A DNA stretch of 53,339 nucleotides from Clostridia bacterium. Its GTDB lineage: Bacteria > Bacillota > Clostridia > UBA1381. Location of the stretch: positions 1 through 53,339 of the forward strand of contig JAFSXU010000046.1 in assembly GCA_017443895.1 (NCBI GenBank), written 5' to 3'. The notes beneath the pieces were generated by a model. That model saw only the letters and a list, made by a program, of their open reading frames with translations. It searched no databases and was not told the origin of the DNA. Numbering within the stretch: the first letter of the stretch is position 1; the number at the start of each line of letters is the position of its first letter. Of the stretch, positions 24,115 to 32,154 are shown piece by piece. The translations under genes and the position numbers were made by a program.

Positions 24115-26348
24115 ATTGTAACACTTCCATTCTCATACAGCTCCACTGCCAATTTCCCGTTTGTGTCCGCCATTTTACGAAGCTCGTTGTAACGCTTTTT
24201 TATATCACGGCTCATTTCCTCATAATTGTTATGGCAATTATCTATCATCGTAATCAAATCCCTGCGCTTTATCGTGTCGACCATAACATGCTGTGTCTGA
24301 TGTGTGTAGCGCATAAAACTGCTGATTTTGGGATCGTACACCAAGCCGATAAGCGGAATACCCGAAATTACCGAATAGATAAGCATATGCAATCTCATTC
24401 CGATACATAAGTCTATACTTCCAACAATTGAAAGCATATCCGATACGCTGTAATCGGCATCTAAGATTGTTGCCTTATTCTTCATTTTTGACATAATATT
24501 TAGAGATATGCCCCTGTCTTTACTCAACTGCATCGGGATAAAAACAGGATAATATCCGTATTTGTCCACCGCATAATCGCACGCACGGGCAATGATATCC
24601 TCAAAGTCGGGCGATGAAAAGCCCCACTTTCTTACCGATACGCCCAAAAGCCTCCTGTCCTCAGGTACGCCTGCCTCGTTTAAAATTTGTCTGCCACGCT
24701 CCTTATCGGGTACCCCGAGCGTAAGCGCCGGGTCGGCGGTAACTAAAATTTGTGGTTTTGTTACGCCTATCTTTTTTAGAACCTCAAACGAGCTTTCGTC
24801 CCTTAGCGTAATAAGATCAACCTTATTGAGGATTTTTTTGGTCATTTCAATGTTTTTGTCCCCACTCAAAGGCCCTATTCCGTTTGCATAGAGCATAACA
24901 CGCATATTATGCTTTATTGCACAGGCTATCACCAAAAGATAATACCACAATGATTTTGTGCTTGTCCTGTTCTGGATAAGCGTTCCGCCGCCGCTTATAA
25001 GCATCTCGGCTTTTTTCATATGCGATAGGATGCTTATGACATTAAATCGGTTTATTGATTTTACGCCGTAATTTTTAAATGTGTCCTGCGGACTTGCCGA
25101 TAATATAACAAGGTTTGGACTTTCCTTGTACCGCTTAATATTTTCAATTATCGCCGCCAGGAGCGCATCATCACCGCTGTTATGAAATCCGTAATAGCCC
25201 GATACCAAAATCTCTTTGTTCTTCCCTAATGCCCAGTCATAAACCGTCAAAGTATCGTCTGCCATTCTTTCTACCGAGTATTCCCGTTTTATAAGCTCCC
25301 TGCCGTAAACACCTAAGCCTTTTTGTTCATCGGGAGTCATTTTAAAGAATTTAAGAACATCTCCTACAATTAAATCCCTGCTTGACATCCGGCAACCCCT
25401 ACAGCAGAAATTTGTATCAATTCCCACCTGCAATTTATCCTCATCAAACAGTCCGATATAGCCCTCGTTACCTGCTATTATAACAGGCTTTTTTGCAGCC
25501 ATTGCCTCAAGTGCGGAACGGCTTACGCCGATAAAGAGCTTACACGGCGCAATGAGTTTATTTATATCCGTTCTTGCGCCCGTAAGAACGATTACATCAC
25601 GACCTAATCTTGCATTTACACGGTCTTTCATTGCCTTAACATTTTCAAAGTCGTCACCGCCGCCGACAATTATAACCTTTAAATTCTCGATTTTTGAGTT
25701 TAGCTCCTCCACGCCCTCAATAAGCTGTTTTGCCGCCAAGGAACGGGACTCGTCCATTCTTGAAATGTAGGTTATAACTGTATCTGTGTCGTTTATACCA
25801 AGCTCCGCTTTTATATCCTCACATTCTGTATCTGCCGAAAATTTATCGGTGTCAATTCCGTTAATCGTAACACGGATATTACTCTCGGGCACCTTGTAAT
25901 TATCCATAAGATACTGTTTAATATCCTCGGACACCGCAACCGTTTTCTCGCCCCAGTTTGTTATATATTTTAAGCCGTATTTTGTTGTAAATACCCAGTG
26001 TGCCGTGGTTACAAACGGAAAGCCCATAATCTTATGAAGCTTACCCAAAATAAACGAGGGAATTCTCGCATGGGAGTGTACAATGTCGATATTCTCGTCT
26101 TTTATTATCCGCTTTAGCTCCATTACACCCTTTATAACATTTATCGGGTTTTTGTTCTGTAATGGTACCTTGTAATGGCGGATGTTATCAGCCTCAAGCT
26201 CTTTAACATATGCGCCTCCGTTTGACGCAACGATTACATTGTGGCCCCGTCTTTTAAGCTCCTTTGCAAGCTCCACTATATGAGTTTCCGCACCGCCAAT
26301 GTCTAACTGCATTGTCGCAAGCAGAATATTTAACTTTTCCTTTAACAT
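24111..26348 (-). CDS. csaB: GT4 glycosyltransferase fused to CsaB-type polysaccharide pyruvyltransferase
   Basis: A 745-residue two-domain protein. Residues 1 to about 375 form a GT4 glycosyltransferase (MQLDIGGAETHIVELA, DIVHSHARIPSFI, TINGIDTDKF, GVSRSALEAMAAKKPVIIAG). From about 380 the sequence becomes a polysaccharide pyruvyltransferase of the CsaB kind: VSGYYGFHNSGDDALLAAI, ISGGGTLIQNRTSTKSLWYY, YANGIGPLSGDKN, LRDESS and GMRLHMLIYS. CsaB transfers pyruvate from phosphoenolpyruvate onto wall polysaccharide, creating the ligand for SLH domains. CsaB proteins are usually single-domain and about half this length, so the fusion is notable. A promoter is at 26393-26421; AGGTGA precedes the ATG. 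Confidence 0.9.
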   Translation of the reverse strand: MLKEKLNILLATMQLDIGGAETHIVELAKELKRRGHNVIVASNGGAYVKELEADNIRHYKVPLQNKNPINVIKGVMELKRIIKDENIDIVHSHARIPSFILGKLHKIMGFPFVTTAHWVFTTKYGLKYITNWGEKTVAVSEDIKQYLMDNYKVPESNIRVTINGIDTDKFSADTECEDIKAELGINDTDTVITYISRMDESRSLAAKQLIEGVEELNSKIENLKVIIVGGGDDFENVKAMKDRVNARLGRDVIVLTGARTDINKLIAPCKLFIGVSRSALEAMAAKKPVIIAGNEGYIGLFDEDKLQVGIDTNFCCRGCRMSSRDLIVGDVLKFFKMTPDEQKGLGVYGRELIKREYSVERMADDTLTVYDWALGKNKEILVSGYYGFHNSGDDALLAAIIENIKRYKESPNLVILSASPQDTFKNYGVKSINRFNVISILSHMKKAEMLISGGGTLIQNRTSTKSLWYYLLVIACAIKHNMRVMLYANGIGPLSGDKNIEMTKKILNKVDLITLRDESSFEVLKKIGVTKPQILVTADPALTLGVPDKERGRQILNEAGVPEDRRLLGVSVRKWGFSSPDFEDIIARACDYAVDKYGYYPVFIPMQLSKDRGISLNIMSKMKNKATILDADYSVSDMLSIVGSIDLCIGMRLHMLIYSVISGIPLIGLVYDPKISSFMRYTHQTQHVMVDTIKRRDLITMIDNCHNNYEEMSRDIKKRYNELRKMADTNGKLAVELYENGSVTI

Positions 26349-26392
26349 TGCTTCACCTGTTTTCTCACATCAAGTTGTACATACATACATTC

Positions 26393-26421
26393 ATTATACT
26401 ATATTTTGTGCTGTATGGCAA
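26393..26421 (-). promoter_or_regulatory. Sigma-A-type promoter of the surface-polymer locus
   Basis: Minus strand TTGCCA, 17-bp spacer, TATAAT: near-consensus. It lies about 45 bp upstream of the GT4-CsaB start. Genes from 26348 to 18490 follow with overlaps or small gaps, consistent with one transcript. Confidence 0.85.
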
Positions 26422-26442
26422 TATTTTTTACAGGATATGTTA

Positions 26443-26480
26443 AAAAAATAAGAGCCGTTGCTTTTTTAGCAACCGCTCTT
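26443..26480 (-). terminator. Terminator of the HicAB operon
   Basis: On the minus strand, AAGAGCGGTTGC and GCAACGGCTCTT form a 12-bp stem with one mismatch around an A-rich loop, followed by ATTTTTTT. It begins six bases after the hicB stop and separates that operon from the polymer locus. Confidence 0.85.
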
Positions 26481-26485
26481 TGGTT

Positions 26486-26830
26486 TTATCCGTATGCTTG
26501 TAATTTTTCTTTCAGTGTTAATTCAATCAATTTTGCTAACGGTATGTTTTCACTGCTCGCCGCCATGCTTGCCTTTAACCAAACTTCGGGGTCTAACTTT
26601 AAAATGATTTCGGTATCAAACGGTTTTTCAGGCTCCATACCCTCATCCTTACACATTTGTAAATAATCATCAACCGCAAACTCAAAATCTTCTTTTAACT
26701 CTTTTATACTTGATCCCTCGTATGATACCAAGCTCTTTATTCCCAACAATTTGCCATGTAACACATCATCAGCCTGAGAATAATTAACACTGCCGTAATA
26801 TCCCTTATACTCCATTATATTATCCATCAT
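26486..26830 (-). CDS. hicB: HicB-family antitoxin
   Basis: A 114-residue antitoxin. The partly degraded RNase-H-like HicB fold is recognised by MEYKGYYGSVNYSQADDVLHGKLLGIKSLVSYEG, then ELKEDFEFAVDDYLQMCKDEGMEPEKPF. The C-terminal part (LDPEVWLKASMAASSENIPLAKLIELTLKEKL) is a ribbon-helix-helix-like DNA-binding segment, suggesting autoregulation. Its ATG overlaps the hicA stop by 4 bp (ATGA). A second in-frame ATG (MEYKGYYG) five codons in could be the true start. Confidence 0.92.
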   Translation of the reverse strand: MMDNIMEYKGYYGSVNYSQADDVLHGKLLGIKSLVSYEGSSIKELKEDFEFAVDDYLQMCKDEGMEPEKPFDTEIILKLDPEVWLKASMAASSENIPLAKLIELTLKEKLQAYG

Positions 26831-27078
26831 ATCAAATCACTCTCCTTTAAGACATCTATCAAATCTTGAATTTGATAATTTGCAAGCTCCTTTCTCGGGT
26901 GAGGTCTGTGCAAATCAACCGCAAGATTACCTCGCTTAAATCTCACTCTTGAACCACTTGTTTTTCCTTTGTTGCTCTTTTCAAAACCAAGGTATACAAG
27001 CAAGCTTGATGCCTCATCATAAGTAAAGTCTTTTGGTTTTTGTAATAATCTCTGTATTAGTTTTTCTTTCTTGCCCAT
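26827..27078 (-). CDS. hicA: HicA-family mRNA interferase toxin
   Basis: An 83-residue HicA-like toxin with the small double-stranded-RNA-binding fold, encoded just ahead of its antitoxin as is usual for hicAB. The core GFEKSNKGKTSGSRVRF has Arg (R44) where classical HicA proteins have the catalytic His of the GSH motif; nearby His residues are in LHRPHP (57 and 60). This GSR form occurs in a recognisable subgroup, so activity is not excluded. The start was set at ATG 27078, seven bases after GAGGAG. A consensus promoter lies at 27098-27126. Confidence 0.88.
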   Translation of the reverse strand: MGKKEKLIQRLLQKPKDFTYDEASSLLVYLGFEKSNKGKTSGSRVRFKRGNLAVDLHRPHPRKELANYQIQDLIDVLKESDLI

Positions 27079-27097
27079 AACTAAACTCCTCATTTTT

Positions 27098-27126
27098 ATT
27101 ATATCAAAAAGGTATGTTTATTGCAA
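27098..27126 (-). promoter_or_regulatory. Sigma-A-type promoter of hicAB
   Basis: Minus strand TTGCAA, 17-bp spacer, TATAAT, 20 bp upstream of the hicA ATG. Confidence 0.85.
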
Positions 27127-27139
27127 GGTGTATTTTATT

Positions 27140-27441
27140 CAAAAAAATGCTATCGATAATATATAGATAGCATTTTTGTTTTAGTAATATAATGGTTTGG
27201 CAAAAAAGCTCTGCTTTTGTTAAGAGCGTGTTATTTTTTAGCCAAAACGGCAAAAAAATGCTGTCGATAATATGTTGATATACCGATAGCGTTTTTGTTG
27301 TCGTAATATAACGGTTTGGCAAAAAAGCTCTGCTTTTGTTAAGAGCGTGTTATTTTTTAGCCAAAACGGCAAAAAAATGCTGTCGATAATATGTTGATAT
27401 ATCGATAGCATTTTTGTTGTCGTAATGAAATGGTTTGGCAA
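27140..27441. repeat. Tandem hairpin array, 111/119-bp period, almost three units
   Basis: Units start at 27140 (CAAAAAAATGC), 27251 and 27370. The second and third are almost identical over 70 bp, and the spacers between units are also nearly the same. Each unit starts with a palindromic stretch of the type AATGCTRTCGATA...TATCGATAGCATT and continues with GGTTTGGCAAAAA, GCTCT...AGAGC and TTTTTAGCCAAAAC, so each can form two or three hairpins. It occupies the gap between tyrS and hicA; no gene is seen in it. Confidence 0.88.
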
Positions 27442-27454
27442 AAAGGAACCGCTC

Positions 27455-28672
27455 TTAGGATAATACTACCTTATGGAATACCTTCTTACCCTTCTTGATT
27501 ATCATTCCGTCATCACCGAACATTTCGGCGGTTACAACGCCGTTTGGATCGGTGTATTTTTCGTTGTTTATGGAAAGTCCGTTTTGCTGAACAAGGCGTC
27601 TTGCCTCGCCCTTTGACGGTAACAAGCCTGTCTTTACCAAAAGGTCTAAAACGCCCATACCTACGGCATCGGCTATAACGCTTGTAGGCATATCGGCAGA
27701 TACTCCGCCGCCGCCAAATACAGCCTCGGCAGCAGCCTTACATTTTTGAGCCTCTTCCTCGCCGTGAACAAGCTTTGTAACCTCGTATGCCAAAACACGC
27801 TTTGCCTCGTTTAGCTCCTTGCCCTCCCACTGTTCCATCTTTCTAATCTCGTCCATAGGAACAAATGTCAAAAGCTTTAAGCACTTAATTACATCTGCAT
27901 CGGATACATTTACCCAATACTGGTAAAAATCATAAGGCGTGGTTTTCTTAGGATCAAGCCATACCGCACCTGACTGGGTTTTACCCATTTTCTTACCCTC
28001 GCTGTTTGTAAGAAGGGTAAATGTCATACCGTATACCTGCTTTTGATCCTTTTTACGGCAAAGGTCCATACCTGCTAAGATATTACTCCACTGGTCATCG
28101 CCGCCAAGCTCAATTTTACAGTCATACTTGCGGTTTAACATCAAAAAGTCATAACCCTGCATAAGCATATAGTTAAACTCTAAAAATGACAGTCCCTTTT
28201 CAAGTCTTTGCTTAAAGCACTCAGCTGTAAGCATCTGATTTACCGAGAAATGCGCGCCTATATCTCTTAAAAACTCAATATAGTTTAAGTTGAGTAACCA
28301 ATCGGCATTATTTACCATTAACGCCTTGCCGTCAGAAAAATCAATTACATTTGACAACTGCTTTTTAAAGCACTCACAGTTATGGTCGATAATTTCCTTT
28401 GTCATCATCTGACGCATATCGGTTCTGCCTGACGGATCGCCTATATGGCCTGTTCCGCCGCCCACCAGAGCGATAGGACGGTGTCCGTAATCCTGCATAT
28501 GCTTCATAACAACCATCTGCAAAAAGTGTCCGACATGCAAGCTGTCCGCAGTGGGGTCAAAACCTATATAAAAAGTTACCTTTTCCTTACCCAATAATTC
28601 TCTTATTTCATCTTCATGCGTTGTCTGTGCTATTAAGCCACGCTCTTTTAACACATCAAATACATTTTCCAT
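27455..28672 (-). CDS. tyrS: Tyrosyl-tRNA synthetase
   Basis: A 405-residue class I synthetase for tRNA-Tyr. The HIGH-type motif is DSLHVGHF (46-49 HVGH), preceded by [31 protein letters not shown] and the KMSKS-type loop [10 protein letters not shown] follow. The C-terminal S4 RNA-binding domain is [35 protein letters not shown] precedes the ATG. No T-box leader is visible in the 70 bp upstream, in contrast to many Firmicute tyrS genes, so it is probably read from the upstream hemW transcript or a weak local promoter. Confidence 0.97.
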   Translation of the reverse strand: MENVFDVLKERGLIAQTTHEDEIRELLGKEKVTFYIGFDPTADSLHVGHFLQMVVMKHMQDYGHRPIALVGGGTGHIGDPSGRTDMRQMMTKEIIDHNCECFKKQLSNVIDFSDGKALMVNNADWLLNLNYIEFLRDIGAHFSVNQMLTAECFKQRLEKGLSFLEFNYMLMQGYDFLMLNRKYDCKIELGGDDQWSNILAGMDLCRKKDQKQVYGMTFTLLTNSEGKKMGKTQSGAVWLDPKKTTPYDFYQYWVNVSDADVIKCLKLLTFVPMDEIRKMEQWEGKELNEAKRVLAYEVTKLVHGEEEAQKCKAAAEAVFGGGGVSADMPTSVIADAVGMGVLDLLVKTGLLPSKGEARRLVQQNGLSINNEKYTDPNGVVTAEMFGDDGMIIKKGKKVFHKVVLS

Positions 28673-28742
28673 CGTGTTTTCCCTTTCTTCGTATATAAAG
28701 TCCTGTATATTATACTACCTGCAAATGTTTTTTGCAAGCACT

Positions 28743-29849
28743 TTATCTCATAAATTCACAGATTACGGAATTTGAAATATCCAAGCCTCGGTCTGTTAAT
28801 CTGTAATATCCTCTATCGTATTCTATAAGGGATATATCCATAAATTTTTGAAGCTCACGCCCATATATATCATTTATATCCTTACCAAACCTTTTCTTAA
28901 ATTCAGCCTCGGATATGCCCTTTGTTTTCCTAAACCCTAACATCATAAATTCCGATACCATATCATCATAGGTCAGAGTTTTTGTGTCCCCATTTCTAAA
29001 CTCCAAATTCAGATATTTTCCTAAATTATCGGTGTTTGAAAAACGCCTGCCGTCAAGATACGAATGTGCGGATAAGCCTATGCCTATATACTCATCACAG
29101 TTCCAGTATTTTAGGTTATGCCTTGATTCATACCCCGGTTTTGAAAAATTTGATATCTCATACCTTAAAAATCCGTGCTCTTTCATTTTTGATTTTAGGG
29201 TATCAAACATTTCCCTGTCTGTATCATCATCGGGTAGGGAAAACACACCGTTTTCATACTCATTAAATAACGGTGTCCCCTCCTCTAAAATAAGGCTGTA
29301 TGCACTTATATGAGTAATCGGCAACTTAAATGCCATGTTAAGGCTTTTTATAAGGCTTTCCCTTGTCTGATACGGGATTGATGTCATAAGGTCAATATTT
29401 ATGTTTGTAATCCCCATATCGTGTATCATGGAAACAGTGTTAAATGCCTCACGGGAATTATGTATTCTACCAAGTGCTAAAAGCTCTGTGTCAACAAACG
29501 ATTGCACACCTACGCTTACCCTGTTTACACCGCCGTCTTTCAAGGCTTTTATTTTATCGGAATTTAGTGTCCCCGGGTTTACCTCAAATGTAAACTCGCA
29601 AATCTCAGACAGCTCAAAATTATTTTTTATGTCCCCAATCAAGCGGTTTAACTGCTTTTGGTTTAACACCGTTGGCGTTCCGCCTCCGACAAATACGGTA
29701 TCGACATCAATACCCTTATATTGCTTCATTTCCTCACTAAGCGCCCCAAGGTACTTATCAAAATTATCTTCCATGCCCGAAAATGATGTAAAATCGCAGT
29801 ATTTACATTTTTTCACGCAAAACGGAATGTGTATATATAAGCCTGTCAT
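28743..29849 (-). CDS. hemW: HemW-like radical SAM protein (heme chaperone family)
   Basis: A 368-residue radical SAM protein. The iron-sulfur motif CVKKCKYC (C11, C15, C18) lies right after MTGLYIHIPF, the usual HemW opening. VDTVFVGGGTPTVL, EVNPGTLNSDKI, GVNRVSVGVQSF, NINIDLMTSIPYQT and HISAYSLILEEGTPL follow, then the C-terminal HemN/HemW domain. The fourth-position residue after the CxxxCxxC is Asp-Phe rather than the extra Cys of true coproporphyrinogen dehydrogenase HemN, which supports HemW. It starts 6 bp after the SLH gene stop. Confidence 0.93.
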   Translation of the reverse strand: MTGLYIHIPFCVKKCKYCDFTSFSGMEDNFDKYLGALSEEMKQYKGIDVDTVFVGGGTPTVLNQKQLNRLIGDIKNNFELSEICEFTFEVNPGTLNSDKIKALKDGGVNRVSVGVQSFVDTELLALGRIHNSREAFNTVSMIHDMGITNINIDLMTSIPYQTRESLIKSLNMAFKLPITHISAYSLILEEGTPLFNEYENGVFSLPDDDTDREMFDTLKSKMKEHGFLRYEISNFSKPGYESRHNLKYWNCDEYIGIGLSAHSYLDGRRFSNTDNLGKYLNLEFRNGDTKTLTYDDMVSEFMMLGFRKTKGISEAEFKKRFGKDINDIYGRELQKFMDISLIEYDRGYYRLTDRGLDISNSVICEFMR

Positions 29850-29855
29850 AACCTG

Positions 29856-32111
29856 TTAATTACAAACGATAATCCGTATTCTTCCGCCGTTGCTTTCGGT
29901 ATTATCATAGTATGCAATCATACCGTAGTTACCCGATATTGCCTCATCCAAGGTAATCTTTTGGTACTTTGTAACCTCCGAACGCTTATATATAACAACC
30001 TTATCCGATAATTTGTACTCAACATTATTTATAACCGCTCTTTCGCCGTTCAGGTCGGAAATACTGCCGTTATAGGTATTTAGTGTCATTGCCGTTCTTA
30101 ACGCACCGCCGCTTGTGAGTATCTTACAGGGGCCTCTGCCTCTTATTGCGGAATTTGAAACCATTCTTGATGTTGTACCGTCGATATCGACATTTACGGT
30201 ATTGTCGTTTGTGCCTGCCGTTACAATTCCGTATGAGTATACATCGCCTGTTACATCGTTTAAAATTATATCCGTTACCCTACCCATGGAGTCACTTGCA
30301 AAGTATAAAACATCACTTGCATTTAAGGTCATTCCGTCAAGTCTTTGAAGATATACACGCTTATAAAGTACAGTATCATAAACGCTCTGGTTTGTTACAT
30401 CAAGGATATTGACATTCAGAGCGATTGTGTGCGAGCCGATATATCCTCCTGCATACGATACTGCGCCTGTAAGTCCCGAATTTCCGCTGAGCTTTGTAAT
30501 AGTCGTCTTTTTGCCGTTTGGTTTTATTGATACAACGGAGCCTACATATGAGGATTTATCATAATCTGTTTCGTATGTTGATGTTTGACCCGTTGTGCTT
30601 ACAACCTCTGCATAATATGAGCTGTACTGCTTATTGTTTGAGTCGGTAAAGGTCTTTTTGCCTGCTGATGTCATATACCCTGTTACGGAGGTACTTATAT
30701 TGCTCATATTCGTTGATGTTACAACACCTGCCGCACCGCCGTCCTTACCGATACAAATTGTAACCGTATCGCCGTAGTTAAATGTACCGCTTGATGAGAG
30801 GTTATTAAACGCATCAACACCCTCAACATTGTATGTTACACCCGAAATTACAACCTTTGACGGCGAATCCTTTGTCGGGATTGCGTTCTCATACACGCCT
30901 GTTACCTTGTTTGAATATGCAAATACCATATCCAAAGGCTCGCTATAGTAAATAATATCATTACCCAAAACCGCGCCTGCGCTTGACCTTACGCCGTCAC
31001 GCATAACGGTGGTTGAGGAGCTTCCTCCGATATTTGTAAGCCAGTTATCCGACATAACACGGACAGGACCCGTCATGGTGTTTGACGAATATGTTATATA
31101 GTCAATCGAGCCACCGCCGGTGCGCTTTACATACATCGTATCGCCCATGGAAAGGCTGTTCTTTACCATTGCATAATTTGTTGCGCTCTGATTTTTATAA
31201 ACAACGGTTGAGTCGGGAACATTTATCGTTTCAAATACGCCGTTTCTGTAGCCTACAACGGAGTCGGTAAGGGTTGAATACACAAAGTATGTTTCATACT
31301 CCGCACCGCCGTTCCCTATATCGGGTACAAATGCAACAACATCGCGGTTATTCTTTATAAAGAGCTTTCCTGTTGCGCCTACGCTGTTATCGTTAAAATA
31401 ATCGCCCTTTGTATATGTACCCCTTGATGTAAACACCTTGTCAACTCCAAGAGAGCTATCCTGCGCATTGGTTGCAATTACATCCTGGTTTTCTGACATT
31501 GCGCAATCATGCGTACCCAAGAGCATACCCGAAAACGCACTGCCAACCGAGTAATCCTGTAATGTGTTATAGACAAGGTACATAATCTGCCGTCTTGTCA
31601 TATCGGTGCCTATCGCTCCGTTTACATCATCAAGCATATCAAGTCCCTGCGCCTGCGCAAGCTGACCGTATGGATATGCGGCACCGAAAGCGTTGTCGCT
31701 ATAGCCTAAAATTCTAAGCATTACGGTAACAGCCTCTTCATATTTTACTGCGTTATTAGGTCTGTAGGTAGAGTCAAGATAACCCTCTACATAGCCTGCC
31801 GTTACCGCTGCACGCACATACGGCGCAAACCATTCGGTATACCGTACATCACGGTATGGAGATACCTTTAACCCTAAGGCAACGGTATTTTTTGCGCTTG
31901 ATGCGGCTACCGCAATCTTTGCAAACTCGGCACGGGATACGGTTCTGTCAAGCTGCATATCGCCGTTTTCATCGCCCTGCATAATTTTAAGGTCTTTTAA
32001 GAGTGATATTACACCCTCCTCCCTTGATGCGTATGCAAAAGCATTTTGCGGTATCATTATAAATCCCGATAAAATTACAACCGTTAATACTAACGATATT
32101 ATTTTTTTCAT
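29856..32111 (-). CDS. Secreted surface protein with N-terminal SLH domains
   Basis: A 751-residue exported protein. Residues 1-26 are a signal peptide (KKIISLVLTVVILSGF...NAFA). Three SLH (S-layer homology) repeats lie at about 30-75, 84-135 (SPYRDVRYTEWFAPYVRAAV, YVEGYLDSTYRPNN) and 140-190. SLH domains bind pyruvylated secondary wall polymer. The remaining 560 residues are rich in Ser, Thr, Asn and Val with many short beta-like stretches and no recognised catalytic motif, suggesting a structural surface protein. A strong AAAGGAAA site precedes the ATG. Its neighbours are a membrane fusion protein and hemW. Anchoring would depend on the CsaB activity encoded 4 kb away. Confidence 0.9.
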   Translation of the reverse strand: MKKIISLVLTVVILSGFIMIPQNAFAYASREEGVISLLKDLKIMQGDENGDMQLDRTVSRAEFAKIAVAASSAKNTVALGLKVSPYRDVRYTEWFAPYVRAAVTAGYVEGYLDSTYRPNNAVKYEEAVTVMLRILGYSDNAFGAAYPYGQLAQAQGLDMLDDVNGAIGTDMTRRQIMYLVYNTLQDYSVGSAFSGMLLGTHDCAMSENQDVIATNAQDSSLGVDKVFTSRGTYTKGDYFNDNSVGATGKLFIKNNRDVVAFVPDIGNGGAEYETYFVYSTLTDSVVGYRNGVFETINVPDSTVVYKNQSATNYAMVKNSLSMGDTMYVKRTGGGSIDYITYSSNTMTGPVRVMSDNWLTNIGGSSSTTVMRDGVRSSAGAVLGNDIIYYSEPLDMVFAYSNKVTGVYENAIPTKDSPSKVVISGVTYNVEGVDAFNNLSSSGTFNYGDTVTICIGKDGGAAGVVTSTNMSNISTSVTGYMTSAGKKTFTDSNNKQYSSYYAEVVSTTGQTSTYETDYDKSSYVGSVVSIKPNGKKTTITKLSGNSGLTGAVSYAGGYIGSHTIALNVNILDVTNQSVYDTVLYKRVYLQRLDGMTLNASDVLYFASDSMGRVTDIILNDVTGDVYSYGIVTAGTNDNTVNVDIDGTTSRMVSNSAIRGRGPCKILTSGGALRTAMTLNTYNGSISDLNGERAVINNVEYKLSDKVVIYKRSEVTKYQKITLDEAISGNYGMIAYYDNTESNGGRIRIIVCN

Positions 32112-32154
32112 ATCAGTTTTCCTTTCACAAAATCTAAAATCGCCTTACCTGGCA

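Noticed and set aside
23498-24121. 207-codon plus-strand frame
   Set aside because: Antisense to the conserved N-terminal half of murJ; no independent support.
27104-27441. Minus-strand frames of 67 and 72 codons in the hairpin array
   Set aside because: They share the same peptide in repeated units and have no Shine-Dalgarno; explained by the repeat.
28673-28742. T-box leader expected upstream of tyrS
   Set aside because: Only 70 bp are available and no specifier stem, T-box sequence or antiterminator is seen.
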